Part shown: piece by piece, positions 8,050-16,374 of the stretch
Numbering within the stretch: the first letter of the stretch is position 1
How the letters are laid out: the number at the start of each line of letters is the position of its first letter
From: Streptomyces adelaidensis
Lineage (GTDB): Bacteria; Actinomycetota; Actinomycetes; Streptomycetales; Streptomycetaceae
Direction: 5' to 3'
Length of the DNA stretch: 64,000 nucleotides
NCBI RefSeq assembly: GCF_016598475.1
Contig: NZ_JAEMUX010000029.1
Coordinates: 1-64,000, forward strand
Notes under the pieces: generated by a model
Database searches by the model: none
Told to the model about the DNA's origin: nothing
Seen by the model: only the letters and a program-made list of their open reading frames with translations
Made by a program: the position numbers and the translations under genes

Positions 8050-9676
8050 CGGTCTTCGACGTGGCCAGGTCAGGGCCGGTGGCGGTGGCGATGGTCCGGT
8101 CGATCCCGCCGCTGCCTCCGTTCCCCCCGTTCCCGCCGTTCCCGCCGTTTCCGTCGTTGCCGTCGCTCGCCGGCGTCGGCGTGTTCGGCAGGAAGGCTGC
8201 CGCCAGCAGCGCGGCGAGCAGGGCCGCGCCGCCGCCCACCAGCAGGACCACACCCATGCCGTGGACGTACGAGGCGTTCGCGGATGTCAGGAGAGCCGGC
8301 GAGCCCGCCTGTTCGGCGATCGTGTGGGCCGCTACCACCGAGTCGCCGGCCGTGTCGGCCGCCGACGCGGGCAGTCCGGCGGTGTCGAGGCGGTCCCGGA
8401 AGACGCCCGCGAGCAGGCTGCCGAGCAGGGCGATGCCGATCGCGCCGCCCACCTGGCGCAGCGTCATCAGCAGGCCCGAGCCGCTGCCGGCGCGGTCGGT
8501 GGGCAGGGTGCCGAGGGCGCCGGACATCGCGGGCACGATCGAGAGCCCGAACCCGGCCCCGGCGAACGACAGCCACAGCGCCGTGAAGCCGTAGCCGGAG
8601 TCGACCGTCGTACGGCTGCCGAGGAGCGCGGCGAAGGCCAGTACCACCAGTCCCGCGCTGACCACGGCACGGGAACCGAAGCGGGCGACGACCGGCTGCG
8701 CGGCCCGCGCTGCCACGAGCAGGCCGCCCATCAGCGGCAGCAGACGTACGCCCGTGCCCAGGGCGTCATGGCCGAGGACGGCCTGGAGGTACGGCGGCAG
8801 GACGAACATCAGGCCGGACAGGACGAACATGACGAGGGTCGCGGCGAGTGCGTTGAAGAGGAAGCCGCGGTGGGCGAGCAGCCCCATGTCCAGCATGGGG
8901 CGTACGGCCCGCCGTTCGCGCAGTACCAGTGCGGTGATCAGTACGACGGACGCCGCGAGCATGGCCAGGATCAGCGGGTCGGCCCAGCCCCGGGTGGGGG
9001 CCTCGATGATCGCGTAGATGAGTGAGCCGAGGCCGGTCGCGGCGAGCGCGGTGGAGAGGGTGTCGACGCGCGGGGAGGCGGGGTCCCTGGTCTCGGGGAG
9101 CAGGAAGACGCAGGCGGCGATGCCGATCGCCGCCATCGGGATGTTGATGAGGAACACCGAGCCCCACCAGTAGTGATTCAGGAGCCAGCCGCCGATGATC
9201 GGGCCGAGCGGCAGGCCGAGCGTGGAGCCCGCCGAGACGATGCCGACGGCCTTGGTGCGCTCGTCGGGGGCGAAGAGCGAGGGCAGTACGGAAAGGGCAA
9301 GTGGGGTTACCAGCGCGGCCCCGACACCCATCACCGCTCGGGCGACGACGACCGCGTTCACGTCCTGGGCCAGAGAGCCCACCAATGACCCGGCCAGGAA
9401 AATGCCTAGCCCGACGATCAGCATCCGCCGTCGCCCGAACCGGTCGCCGAGCAGTCCGGCCGGGAGCATCAGCGCCGCGAAGACGACGATGTACGCGTCC
9501 GCCATCCATTGCTGCTGACCCGTGGTCGCGCCGAGCTGTTCGGCCATCGTGGGCAGTGCCACGTTGAGGATCGTCATGTCGAAGCCGAGCACCAGCATGC
9601 TCGCGACCAGGGCGCCTAGGGCCCACCAGCGGCGAGGGTCGGGCAGGGCGGGGGAGTGTGGAGTGACGGTAGCCAT
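8036..9676 (-). CDS. DHA2-type (EmrB/QacA) MFS drug exporter
   Basis: 546 residues with about 14 membrane segments, the number expected for the DHA2 proton-drug antiporters. The motif A loop GLLGDRFGRRRMLI lies between TM2 and TM3, and motif C (GPIIGGWLL) in TM5. The C-terminal tail after the last segment carries a glycine/asparagine run of NGG repeats. The ATG at 9676 has no ribosome site; a TACTCT-like -10 (9688-9683) lies six bases upstream and TTGACA at 9713-9708, suggesting a leaderless mRNA. First gene of an exporter-TetR operon. Confidence 0.92.
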   Translation of the reverse strand: MATVTPHSPALPDPRRWWALGALVASMLVLGFDMTILNVALPTMAEQLGATTGQQQWMADAYIVVFAALMLPAGLLGDRFGRRRMLIVGLGIFLAGSLVGSLAQDVNAVVVARAVMGVGAALVTPLALSVLPSLFAPDERTKAVGIVSAGSTLGLPLGPIIGGWLLNHYWWGSVFLINIPMAAIGIAACVFLLPETRDPASPRVDTLSTALAATGLGSLIYAIIEAPTRGWADPLILAMLAASVVLITALVLRERRAVRPMLDMGLLAHRGFLFNALAATLVMFVLSGLMFVLPPYLQAVLGHDALGTGVRLLPLMGGLLVAARAAQPVVARFGSRAVVSAGLVVLAFAALLGSRTTVDSGYGFTALWLSFAGAGFGLSIVPAMSGALGTLPTDRAGSGSGLLMTLRQVGGAIGIALLGSLLAGVFRDRLDTAGLPASAADTAGDSVVAAHTIAEQAGSPALLTSANASYVHGMGVVLLVGGGAALLAALLAAAFLPNTPTPASDGNDGNGGNGGNGGNGGSGGIDRTIATATGPDLATSKTDARQ

Positions 9677-9682
9677 GAAATG

Positions 9683-9713
9683 AGAGTAGCTGTCAAAATC
9701 TAGGAACTGTCAA
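9683..9713 (-). promoter_or_regulatory. candidate leaderless promoter and operator of exporter-TetR operon
   Basis: Minus-strand TTGACA (9713-9708) and TACTCT (9688-9683), spacer 19, place the start of transcription at or next to the ATG at 9676. On the plus strand CTGTCAA occurs twice (9690-9696 and 9707-9713), 17 bases apart, overlapping the promoter: a plausible TetR-family site. Confidence 0.45.
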
Positions 9714-9765
9714 TAGGTGGTGGCTCTTGGTCGACTCTGTCCGGGCATACGGAAATCCGGGCGTA

Positions 9766-9796
9766 CGAAAATGGCCACGGCTCGGGAGCCGTGGCC
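9766..9796 (-). terminator. intrinsic terminator of hemolysin III gene
   Basis: GGCCACGGCTC (9773-9783) pairs with GAGCCGTGGCC (9786-9796), an 11-bp perfect stem. In the minus-strand direction it is followed by ATTTT, the form of a Rho-independent terminator, 20 bases after the hemolysin III stop at 9816. Confidence 0.75.
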
Positions 9797-9815
9797 AGGA
9801 AGGAGGAGGGGCGTG

Positions 9816-10574
9816 CTATCCGTGCTGGTACGCCACCATGGAGATCCCCACGTAGTGCACGACGAAGGCCGCGAGGGTGAAGGAGTGGAAGACCTCGTGG
9901 AAGCCGAACCAGCGCGGTGACGGGTCGGGGCGTTTGAGGCCGTAGATGACGCCGCCGGCGCTGTAGAGGAGGCCGCCGACGATCACCAGGACGAGGACGG
10001 CGATGCCGCCCGTGCGCATGAAGTCGGGCAGGAAGAAGACGGCCGCCCAGCCCATCGCGATGTAGCAGGGGGTGTAGAGCCAGCGCGGGGCGCCGACCCA
10101 GAAGACCCGGAAGGCGATGCCGGCGACCGCCGCGCCCCAGATGCCCCACAGCAGCCACTGGCCCTTGGCGCCGGGCAGCAGCAGCATGGTCAGGGGGGTG
10201 TAGGAGCCCGCGATGATCAGGAAGATGTTGGCGTGATCCAGGCGGCGCAGGATGCCGTCCATGCGGGGGCTCCACGTGCCCCGGTGGTACAGCGCGCTCA
10301 CGCCGAAGAGCAGGCAGGCCGTGAGGGCGAAGATCCCGCAGGCGATGCGCCCTCTGGTGGAGTCCGCGAGGGCGGTGAGCACCAGGCCCGCGACGAGCAC
10401 GGCCGGGAACATGCCGAGATGCAGCCAGCCCCGGAGCTTGGGCTTGATCTCGTCAGTGATCTGGTTGATCTCATCGCTGATCTGGTGGGCGATCTGATGC
10501 GGCAGAGAGCGCGCGTCGGAGTCGCGGCCGTCGTTCGGCTTCTCCGTGTGCGCGTCGGGGGCGGACGCTGTCAT
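9816..10574 (-). CDS. hemolysin III (PAQR/YqfA-like) membrane protein
   Basis: 252 residues starting MTASAPDAH (ATG 10574; ATG 10583 also possible). A hydrophilic 50-residue N-terminus containing SDEINQITDEI is followed by seven membrane segments. Family signatures are GVSALYHRGTWSPR in TM2, RRLDHANIFLIIAGSYTP and the C-terminal FHEVFHSFTLAAFVVHYVG; the conserved histidines and aspartate form the PAQR metal site. Despite the name, haemolytic activity is not expected. The start region overlaps two dyads that may be an operator. Single gene with its own terminator. Confidence 0.9.
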   Translation of the reverse strand: MTASAPDAHTEKPNDGRDSDARSLPHQIAHQISDEINQITDEIKPKLRGWLHLGMFPAVLVAGLVLTALADSTRGRIACGIFALTACLLFGVSALYHRGTWSPRMDGILRRLDHANIFLIIAGSYTPLTMLLLPGAKGQWLLWGIWGAAVAGIAFRVFWVGAPRWLYTPCYIAMGWAAVFFLPDFMRTGGIAVLVLVIVGGLLYSAGGVIYGLKRPDPSPRWFGFHEVFHSFTLAAFVVHYVGISMVAYQHG

Positions 10575-10587
10575 ACCTCGCATCGTA

Positions 10588-10609
10588 CCTACGGAACCGT
10601 AAGTTACGG
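10588..10609. promoter_or_regulatory. overlapping dyads at hemolysin III start (operator-like)
   Basis: TACGG-AA-CCGTA (10590-10601) and CCGTAA-G-TTACGG (10597-10609) overlap immediately upstream of the minus-strand start. Two interlocked palindromes of this size are typical of TetR- or MarR-type operators; the regulator is unknown. Confidence 0.45.
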
Positions 10610-10926
10610 GACCGAGCGGGCTGTTCGTGCTCCCCGAAGTGGCCATCGTCTCACGCGGGGCGCAGCATCGGGAGTACGCGGGTGAATTCATGGATACCCG
10701 GGGTGAAGGGGCGGTGACGCACGGAAACCTCTCGAGTGAAGGTCGTGGAGTGGCGATGCTCACGATGCTCACGTGTGAGGCCCTCTGGACAGATGGGCGC
10801 TCCCGTCGGATGATCAAATGAGTGCGGTCGGCACCGGATGAGCGCCCAGGGTTCCCCTCGTGAAGCATCCGGGTCGCAGCCCCCACGGGGCCTCCAACAA
10901 AAAATCCCTCATTTTTAGGAGCAATC
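10610..10926. other. intergenic region upstream of PEPCK
   Basis: About 310 bases with no gene. It contains a short tandem GATGCTCAC repeat (near 10756-10774) and, just before the PEPCK start, an A/T-rich stretch around 10899-10918 ending in the AGGAGC ribosome site. Confidence 0.5.
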
Positions 10927-12753
10927 GTGGCGCGCGACATCGCGGCTCCCCCCTCAACCGTCCCCACCACGCACCGAGAACTCGTGGCGTGGGTGAACGA
11001 GATCGCCGAACTGACGCAGCCGGACAACGTGGTCTGGTGTGACGGGTCCGAGGCCGAGTACGAGCGCCTGTGCGGGGAGCTCGTCGAGAAGGGCACCTTC
11101 AAGAAGCTCGACCCCATCAAGCGCCCGAACTCCTACTACGCGGCCTCCGACCCGACCGATGTCGCCCGGGTCGAGGACCGCACCTTCATCTGTTCGGAGA
11201 AGGAAGAGGACGCCGGCCCGACCAACCACTGGAAGGCCCCCGCCGAGATGCGGGAGATCTTCCAGGGGGAGAAGGGCCTGTTCCGCGGCTCGATGAGCGG
11301 CCGGACCATGTACGTGGTGCCCTTCTGCATGGGCCCGCTCGGCTCGCCGCTCTCCGCCATCGGCGTCGAGATCACAGACTCCGCGTACGTCGCCGTCTCC
11401 ATGCGCACCATGACCCGCATGGGGCAGCCGGTGCTGGAGGAGCTCGGCTCCGAGGGCTTCTTCGTGAAGGCCGTGCACACCCTCGGCGCCCCGCTGGAGC
11501 CCGGCCAGGCCGACGTGCCGTGGCCCTGCAACAGCACCAAGTACATCTCCCACTTCCCCGAGGGCCGCGAGATCTGGTCGTACGGCTCCGGGTACGGCGG
11601 CAACGCGCTGCTCGGCAAGAAGTGCTACGCCCTGCGCATCGCGTCGGTCATGGCGCGTGACGAGGGCTGGCTCGCCGAGCACATGCTGATCCTCAAACTC
11701 ACCCCGCCGCAGGGCGAGTCGAAGTACGTGGCCGCCGCGTTCCCGTCCGCCTGCGGCAAGACGAACCTGGCGATGCTGGAGCCGACGGTTCGTGGCTGGA
11801 CCGTCGAGACGATCGGCGACGACATCGCCTGGATGCGGTTCGGGGAGGACGGGCGGCTCTACGCCATCAATCCCGAGGCCGGGTTCTTCGGTGTCGCGCC
11901 CGGTACCGGTGAGCACACCAACGCCAACGCGATGAAGACGCTGTGGGGCAACTCCGTCTTCACCAACGTGGCGCTGACGGACGACAACGACATCTGGTGG
12001 GAGGGGATGACGGAGGAGACTCCGGCGCACCTGACCGACTGGAAGGGCAACGACTGGACGCCGGCCGCCGAGGCGCCGGCCGCCCACCCGAACGCCCGCT
12101 TCACCGTGCCTGCCTCCCAGTGCCCGATCATCGCGCCCGAGTGGGAGGACCCCAAGGGCGTGCCGATCTCGGCGATCCTCTTCGGTGGGCGTCGCGCCAC
12201 GGCCGTACCGCTGGTGACCGAGTCCTTCGACTGGAACCACGGGGTGTTCCTCGGCGCGAACGTGGCGAGTGAGAAGACGGCCGCGGCGGAGGGCAAGGTC
12301 GGCGAGCTGCGCCGCGATCCCTTCGCGATGCTTCCCTTCTGTGGCTACAACATGGGTGACTACATGGGGCACTGGGTCGATGTCGCCAAGGGCAGGGACC
12401 AGGCCGAGCTGCCGAAGATCTACTACGTCAACTGGTTCCGGAAGAACGACGAGGGCAAGTTCGTCTGGCCCGGCTTCGGTGAGAACAGCCGGGTTCTGAA
12501 GTGGATCGTGGATCGGCTCGACGGCAAGGCGGAGGGTGTGGAGACGCCGATCGGCATCCTTCCGACGGTCGACGCGCTCGACACGGAAGGGCTTGAGCTG
12601 TCCTCCTCCGACCTGGACTTCCTGCTCACGGTCGACAAGGAGGTGTGGCGGGAGGAGGCGGCGCTGGTGCCCGAGCACCTCAATACCTTCGGTGATCACA
12701 CGCCGAAGGAGCTGTGGGACGAGTACCGGGCGCTGGTGGAGCGGCTGGGCTGA
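10927..12753 (+). CDS. pckG: phosphoenolpyruvate carboxykinase (GTP)
   Basis: 608 residues, GTG start at 10927 with AGGAGC upstream; length is normal for GTP-dependent PEPCK. It converts oxaloacetate plus GTP to phosphoenolpyruvate and CO2, the entry step of gluconeogenesis. The kinase P-loop is FPSACGKTN with the hyper-reactive cysteine at residue 276 and lysine 278; the PEPCK-specific GSMSGRTMYVVPFCMGPLGS segment and the guanine-site FAMLPFCGYNMGDY region are intact. Cytoplasmic, single gene, closed by a strong palindromic terminator. Confidence 0.97.
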   Translation: MARDIAAPPSTVPTTHRELVAWVNEIAELTQPDNVVWCDGSEAEYERLCGELVEKGTFKKLDPIKRPNSYYAASDPTDVARVEDRTFICSEKEEDAGPTNHWKAPAEMREIFQGEKGLFRGSMSGRTMYVVPFCMGPLGSPLSAIGVEITDSAYVAVSMRTMTRMGQPVLEELGSEGFFVKAVHTLGAPLEPGQADVPWPCNSTKYISHFPEGREIWSYGSGYGGNALLGKKCYALRIASVMARDEGWLAEHMLILKLTPPQGESKYVAAAFPSACGKTNLAMLEPTVRGWTVETIGDDIAWMRFGEDGRLYAINPEAGFFGVAPGTGEHTNANAMKTLWGNSVFTNVALTDDNDIWWEGMTEETPAHLTDWKGNDWTPAAEAPAAHPNARFTVPASQCPIIAPEWEDPKGVPISAILFGGRRATAVPLVTESFDWNHGVFLGANVASEKTAAAEGKVGELRRDPFAMLPFCGYNMGDYMGHWVDVAKGRDQAELPKIYYVNWFRKNDEGKFVWPGFGENSRVLKWIVDRLDGKAEGVETPIGILPTVDALDTEGLELSSSDLDFLLTVDKEVWREEAALVPEHLNTFGDHTPKELWDEYRALVERLG

Positions 12754-12766
12754 CGCCCCCCTTTGC

Positions 12767-12792
12767 TCCGCGGCCGGCCGCGGATTTCTTTT
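12767..12792 (+). terminator. intrinsic terminator of PEPCK gene
   Basis: TCCGCGGCCGGCCGCGGA (12767-12784) is a perfect 18-base palindrome followed at once by TTTCTTTT, 14 bases after the PEPCK stop. Confidence 0.85.
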
Positions 12793-12850
12793 GGGCGGGG
12801 GGAGCTTGGGGGGTCGGGTGTGATTTCGGGTGCGGGTGGGTGGGGGGGTG

Positions 12851-13302
12851 CTCGCGCCGTTCCCCGCGCCCCTTTAAAGCGGGGGGTGCTGGTGTGTTGA
12901 CGGGTGCGGGTGGGTGGGGGCTTGTCGCGCAGTTCCCCGCGCCCCTGAAAACGTGCGGTTCGCGTGCGTTGGTGGGTGTGCGGGTTGTGTGGAGGTGCTC
13001 GCGCAGTTCCCCGCGCCCCTTAAAGCACGGGGGTTCGGTCGGTTGTTTGGGTGTCGGGCCGGTGGGGGCTTGTCGCGCAGTTCCCCGCGCCCCTGAAAAC
13101 GTGCGGTTCGCGTGCGTTGGTGGGTGCGCGTTGTGTGTGGTTGGTCGCGCAGTTCCCCGCGCCCCTGAAAGGCGTGGGGGTGCGGGTGTTTTGGTGCGTG
13201 CGGGTTGTTGGGGGGTTGCTCGCGCCGTTCCCCGCGCCGCTAAAGGCGAAAAGCGTGGGGCCTAGCCCCTGCTTTTCAGGGGCGCGGGGAACTGCGCGAG
13301 CG
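12851..13302. repeat. array of Streptomyces intergenic repeat units (GCGCAGTTCCCCGCGCCCC type)
   Basis: Six copies on the plus strand (near 12851-12878, 12924-12950, 12998-13024, 13072-13098, 13143-13170, 13219-13244) and one inverted copy (13276-13302) of a unit with core CGCAGTTCCCCGCGCCCCT. Copies are separated by 45-50 bases of G/T-rich sequence; a longer segment containing AACGTGCGGTTCGCGTGCGT is duplicated 149 bases apart (12946 and 13095). The last two copies face each other around an AAAAGCGTGGGGC hairpin. No coding function; single copies elsewhere in the window follow genes, so they may act in transcription ending or as recombination seeds. Confidence 0.85.
13246..13283. terminator. 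hairpin at the inverted junction of the repeat array
   Basis: AAAAGCGTGGGGC pairs with GCCCCTGCTTTT around a CTA loop, and GCCCCTG-ctttt-CAGGGGC can form an alternative stem. Lying between convergent copies of the repeat, it may serve as a bidirectional terminator. Confidence 0.35.
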
Positions 13303-13429
13303 ACCACGACGCATCCGCACCCGCCAACGCACTTCAAGTCCTCCCAGCTCGACCGCGGGAGCGAAAAGCACTGCCGCGCGCCGGATTTCGGGGGACACTC
13401 GGGGCATCCGCACCGAACCCCGAAATGAG

Positions 13430-14422
13430 GTGAGCGGGGTGCGTACACCTGTAAGTGACCCCATGAAGATCGGGCCGTACAAGATAGTGGGCCGCCTCGG
13501 GTCGGGAGGGATGGGCTGGGTTTATCTGGGCCGCTCCCCGGCGGGGCGCGAGGTCGCGGTGAAAGTGGCCCGTGCCGAGCTGGCCGCGGAACCCGAGTTC
13601 CGGGAACGCTTCGCGAGGGAGGTGGCTGCCGCCAGGGTGGTGAGCGGCGCCTACACCGCCGCGGTGGTGGACGCGGATCCGGAGGCCGAACTCCCGTGGC
13701 TGGCCACGATGTACGTCCCCGGCCCCTCCCTCGCGGAGGCGGTCCGCGCGGACGGCCCGCTGCCCGAGACCCAGGTACGCCCCCTCGGCGCGGGGCTCGT
13801 CGAGGCGCTGCAGGCCATCCACGCCGCCCATGTCGTCCACCGCGACCTCAAGCCGGCGAACGTCCTGCTCGCCCACGACGGCCCCCGCGTCATCGACTTC
13901 GGCATCTCCCGCGTGGACGGCGCCCCCGGCCTCACCCGCGTCGGAGTGGTGGTCGGCACCCCGCCGTTCATGTCGCCCGAGCAGATCAGGGGGGCCCGGG
14001 TCGGCCCGGCGAGCGACGTGTTCTCGCTGGGCGGGGTCCTGGTGTACGCGCTCACCGGCCGCCCGCCGCACGGCAGCGGGGAAGGCGTGCGCGTGGAGGT
14101 CACGAGCGGGGAGCCCCGGCTCGACGGCGTACCGGCGGGACTGCGGCCCCTCGTCGCCCGCTGTCTGGCGAAGCGGCCCGAGGACCGGCCCCGGCTCGCG
14201 GACCTCCTGGCCGAGTTGATGGGGGACGCCGACGGGGCGGAGGTCTGGCCGCCGCCGCAGGTGGCCCGGACCATCGAGGTGCGGTACGAGGAACTGAAGG
14301 AACGCCACCTGCGCCGTACGACGAGTGAGTCCGTGCCCTCCTGTCTGCTGCTGCACGCGCAGGCGCTGCTCGACGCCGGGCTGACCGACGCCATGGTGGC
14401 CGAGGCGGTGGTCCGTCCGTGA
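13430..14422 (+). CDS. Hanks-type serine/threonine protein kinase
   Basis: 330 residues from the GTG at 13430; the ATG at 13463 (MKIGPYKIVG) is an alternative. Kinase core about residues 15-265: glycine loop LGSGGMG (23-29), catalytic lysine AVKVAR (K45), HRDLKPANV (D139), DFG at 156-158, activation segment ending GTPPFMSPEQ. It lacks the transmembrane and PASTA segments of PknB, so it is cytosolic, with a 65-residue helical tail that may bind the downstream partner. Its stop overlaps the next start (GTGA), so kinase and YbjN-like protein are made together. Confidence 0.93.
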   Translation: MSGVRTPVSDPMKIGPYKIVGRLGSGGMGWVYLGRSPAGREVAVKVARAELAAEPEFRERFAREVAAARVVSGAYTAAVVDADPEAELPWLATMYVPGPSLAEAVRADGPLPETQVRPLGAGLVEALQAIHAAHVVHRDLKPANVLLAHDGPRVIDFGISRVDGAPGLTRVGVVVGTPPFMSPEQIRGARVGPASDVFSLGGVLVYALTGRPPHGSGEGVRVEVTSGEPRLDGVPAGLRPLVARCLAKRPEDRPRLADLLAELMGDADGAEVWPPPQVARTIEVRYEELKERHLRRTTSESVPSCLLLHAQALLDAGLTDAMVAEAVVRP

Positions 14423-15000
14423 CACTGCCTGACTCCTATCCGGGCCGGGAGTCCTACCCCGGCCGGGATTCCTTCCCCGGGCGCGACTCGTACGCCGGGC
14501 GCGACTCGTACGCCGGGCGGGAGTCGTACGCCGGGCGGGACTCCAATCCCTCGACTCCGGGGCGCAACGCCGAGATCTACGACCTCGGCAGCCACTGGCG
14601 GCAGTTGGTGCAGAACTGGGTCGCGCGGCACAATTACCACACGGCTCACGACACCGTCTCCGTATCCCTGCAATTCGATCTCCAGGAAGCGGGGCGGATG
14701 GTCACGGTGAGATTCATGACCACCAAGAAACTCCTCGTCGCCTTCGCCACGGACGGCAACTTCCTGCGGCAGGACCAACTGGCCATCGCCGCCGCCGCTT
14801 CGAACGCATGGAATACCGAACAACTGAACCCCATGCTTTCCGTGTGGGACGTACGCGGGCCGCGGCCCTGTCTTGCCGGTGTCTGTGATCTCCCGCTGAC
14901 ATGCCGGATCACCCAGGCGGATTTCGACGCCCTGGCCAATGACTGGGTGGAACGGGCGAGACAGATGTTCAGTCGTTGCCATCAGGTGTTCAAGTTGTAG
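14419..15000 (+). CDS. YbjN-like protein with hexapeptide-repeat N-terminus
   Basis: 193 residues, GTG start overlapping the kinase stop. Residues 5-42 are six or seven copies of SYxGR[DE] (SYPGRE, SYPGRD, SFPGRD, SYAGRD...). Residues 60-190 resemble the YbjN/type III chaperone-like fold (VSVSLQFDLQEAGRMVTVRF...TEQLNPMLSVWD). The serine/tyrosine repeat tail could be a substrate of the adjacent kinase, an inference from coupling only. The repeat is also visible in DNA as near-identical 18-base units. Soluble. Confidence 0.75.
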   Translation: MTLPDSYPGRESYPGRDSFPGRDSYAGRDSYAGRESYAGRDSNPSTPGRNAEIYDLGSHWRQLVQNWVARHNYHTAHDTVSVSLQFDLQEAGRMVTVRFMTTKKLLVAFATDGNFLRQDQLAIAAAASNAWNTEQLNPMLSVWDVRGPRPCLAGVCDLPLTCRITQADFDALANDWVERARQMFSRCHQVFKL

Positions 15001-15148
15001 AAGTGACCGTCATATAAACGGAAGTCGCCGTAAGTCCACCGGCGGAATTCTCCAAACCCTTCCGGCCGCCCGGCCGCCTGCTCCACTATTGGAGGGGCTT
15101 TTTCAGGGCCACGGGGGCGTGCCTTTCAGGCCACGGGGGGTTGGTGCG

Positions 15149-16306
15149 ATGGGTGCGATCGGGCGTTCGCCGTTCGTCGGTGTGCTGGTGGGACTGGTGG
15201 TCGCCCTGGTGCAGGTGACGGTGCCGGGCGGGACTGCGGTCGCGGCGGCAACCTCGACCGCCTCGACCGCCTCGTGCGACGACCGGCTCACCGAGCAACT
15301 GGAGTGCTGGGCCGAGGTGATCAAGGACGGCCCCGTCGTGATCACCTTGGACGCGCCACTGCCGTACGAGGAGGTCGGCGAGCGGCAGCGTCACGACATC
15401 GAGACGCTGCGCGCCGACCGCCACCCGCTCGTGGTCCAGGTGCGGAAGGGCAAGAACACCGGCGAGGGCGGTACGGCCCTGCTGGTCCTGGCAGAGGAAC
15501 GGCTCGTACACCCTGGGGCCAGGATCGACCGGCTGTCACCCGGCCCGTTCGGCAAGTTGAAGGCGGCGGGTCTCTGCGCGGGCCAGGACCAGCTGTGCGA
15601 GCTGGTCAAGCGTGACGACGACGGGCCGGCGACCCTGACCGGCAAGGAACTGGTCGACGCGGGCTTCGCCGCCGACCAGTCCACGCACGTCGACGCCATC
15701 GCCCCCGTACCGGGCGCCAAGAACCCGCCCCGGTCCGGTCCCTCCACCTCCCCGTCCGAGAAGTCCCCGTCCGAGAAGGCCCGGTCGCAGGAGCCGGCCG
15801 GCGAGACCGTCGGCCAGGGGAACTCCGGGTACAGCGGCGCCACCTGGACGGTCCTGTGGATGGGCCTCCTCCTCGCCCTGCTGCTCCTCGCCTTCGTCAT
15901 CGTGATCCGCCGCTCCCGGGGCCCGGTCGCCGTGGGGCGCCGGGCACTGCCCGGGCGTACCGGCGGCGGTACGCCCACGCGGGCGGCGCCCGCCCACGCG
16001 GCGCGCGGCGGGGACGAGAGCACCACCCGGCTGCGGGTCGCGGCCGCGCCCGCGCCACGGCACGGGCGGCAGGTCGGGGCGCGACCGGCCCACGCGCGGA
16101 CCGCCGTCGTACGCACCGAACTCCACCCGCAGGGCTATGTCGAGCTCGACCGGGTGCTGCGCCGGGCGGTGTGGGCCGAGCCCGGACGGCCGCCGCCGGT
16201 GCCCGGTGGACTCGTCGACGTCGCCGACGCGCGGGAGCGCGACTGCGACGTCCTGTACGCCTTCCCGCCGACGGCCGCCCGGCACGCGAAGGGCACGCCC
16301 AGGTAG
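15149..16306 (+). CDS. membrane protein of the VWA/PP2C/kinase cluster
   Basis: 385 residues from the ATG at 15149, with GGGGGG about 8 bases upstream. An N-terminal signal/anchor (SPFVGVLVGLVVALVQVTV) is followed by an extracytoplasmic domain of about 180 residues with four cysteines, a Ser/Pro/Glu-rich linker, one membrane segment near residues 230-252 (VLWMGLLLALLLLAFVIVI), and an Arg/Ala-rich cytoplasmic tail. It looks like a sensor-type bitopic protein, presenting an outside domain and an inside tail to the downstream VWA and phosphatase proteins. Not assigned to a named family. Confidence 0.75.
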   Translation: MGAIGRSPFVGVLVGLVVALVQVTVPGGTAVAAATSTASTASCDDRLTEQLECWAEVIKDGPVVITLDAPLPYEEVGERQRHDIETLRADRHPLVVQVRKGKNTGEGGTALLVLAEERLVHPGARIDRLSPGPFGKLKAAGLCAGQDQLCELVKRDDDGPATLTGKELVDAGFAADQSTHVDAIAPVPGAKNPPRSGPSTSPSEKSPSEKARSQEPAGETVGQGNSGYSGATWTVLWMGLLLALLLLAFVIVIRRSRGPVAVGRRALPGRTGGGTPTRAAPAHAARGGDESTTRLRVAAAPAPRHGRQVGARPAHARTAVVRTELHPQGYVELDRVLRRAVWAEPGRPPPVPGGLVDVADARERDCDVLYAFPPTAARHAKGTPR

Positions 16307-16374
16307 GGGCAATGGCCGGGGCCCACCGGACGACAGCACGAACCGGAACGTCAGAAGCACCAGGGGGACCAGCG

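Noticed and set aside
10954..12699. 581-residue open frame opposite the PEPCK gene
   Set aside because: Antisense shadow of a GC-rich gene; Arg/Gly/Val/His-rich composition and no domain, while the plus strand is unmistakable PEPCK.
12851..13302. possible CRISPR array
   Set aside because: Units are G/C-rich, palindromic and unevenly spaced with similar spacers; one copy is inverted and no cas gene is near. Fits intergenic repeats.
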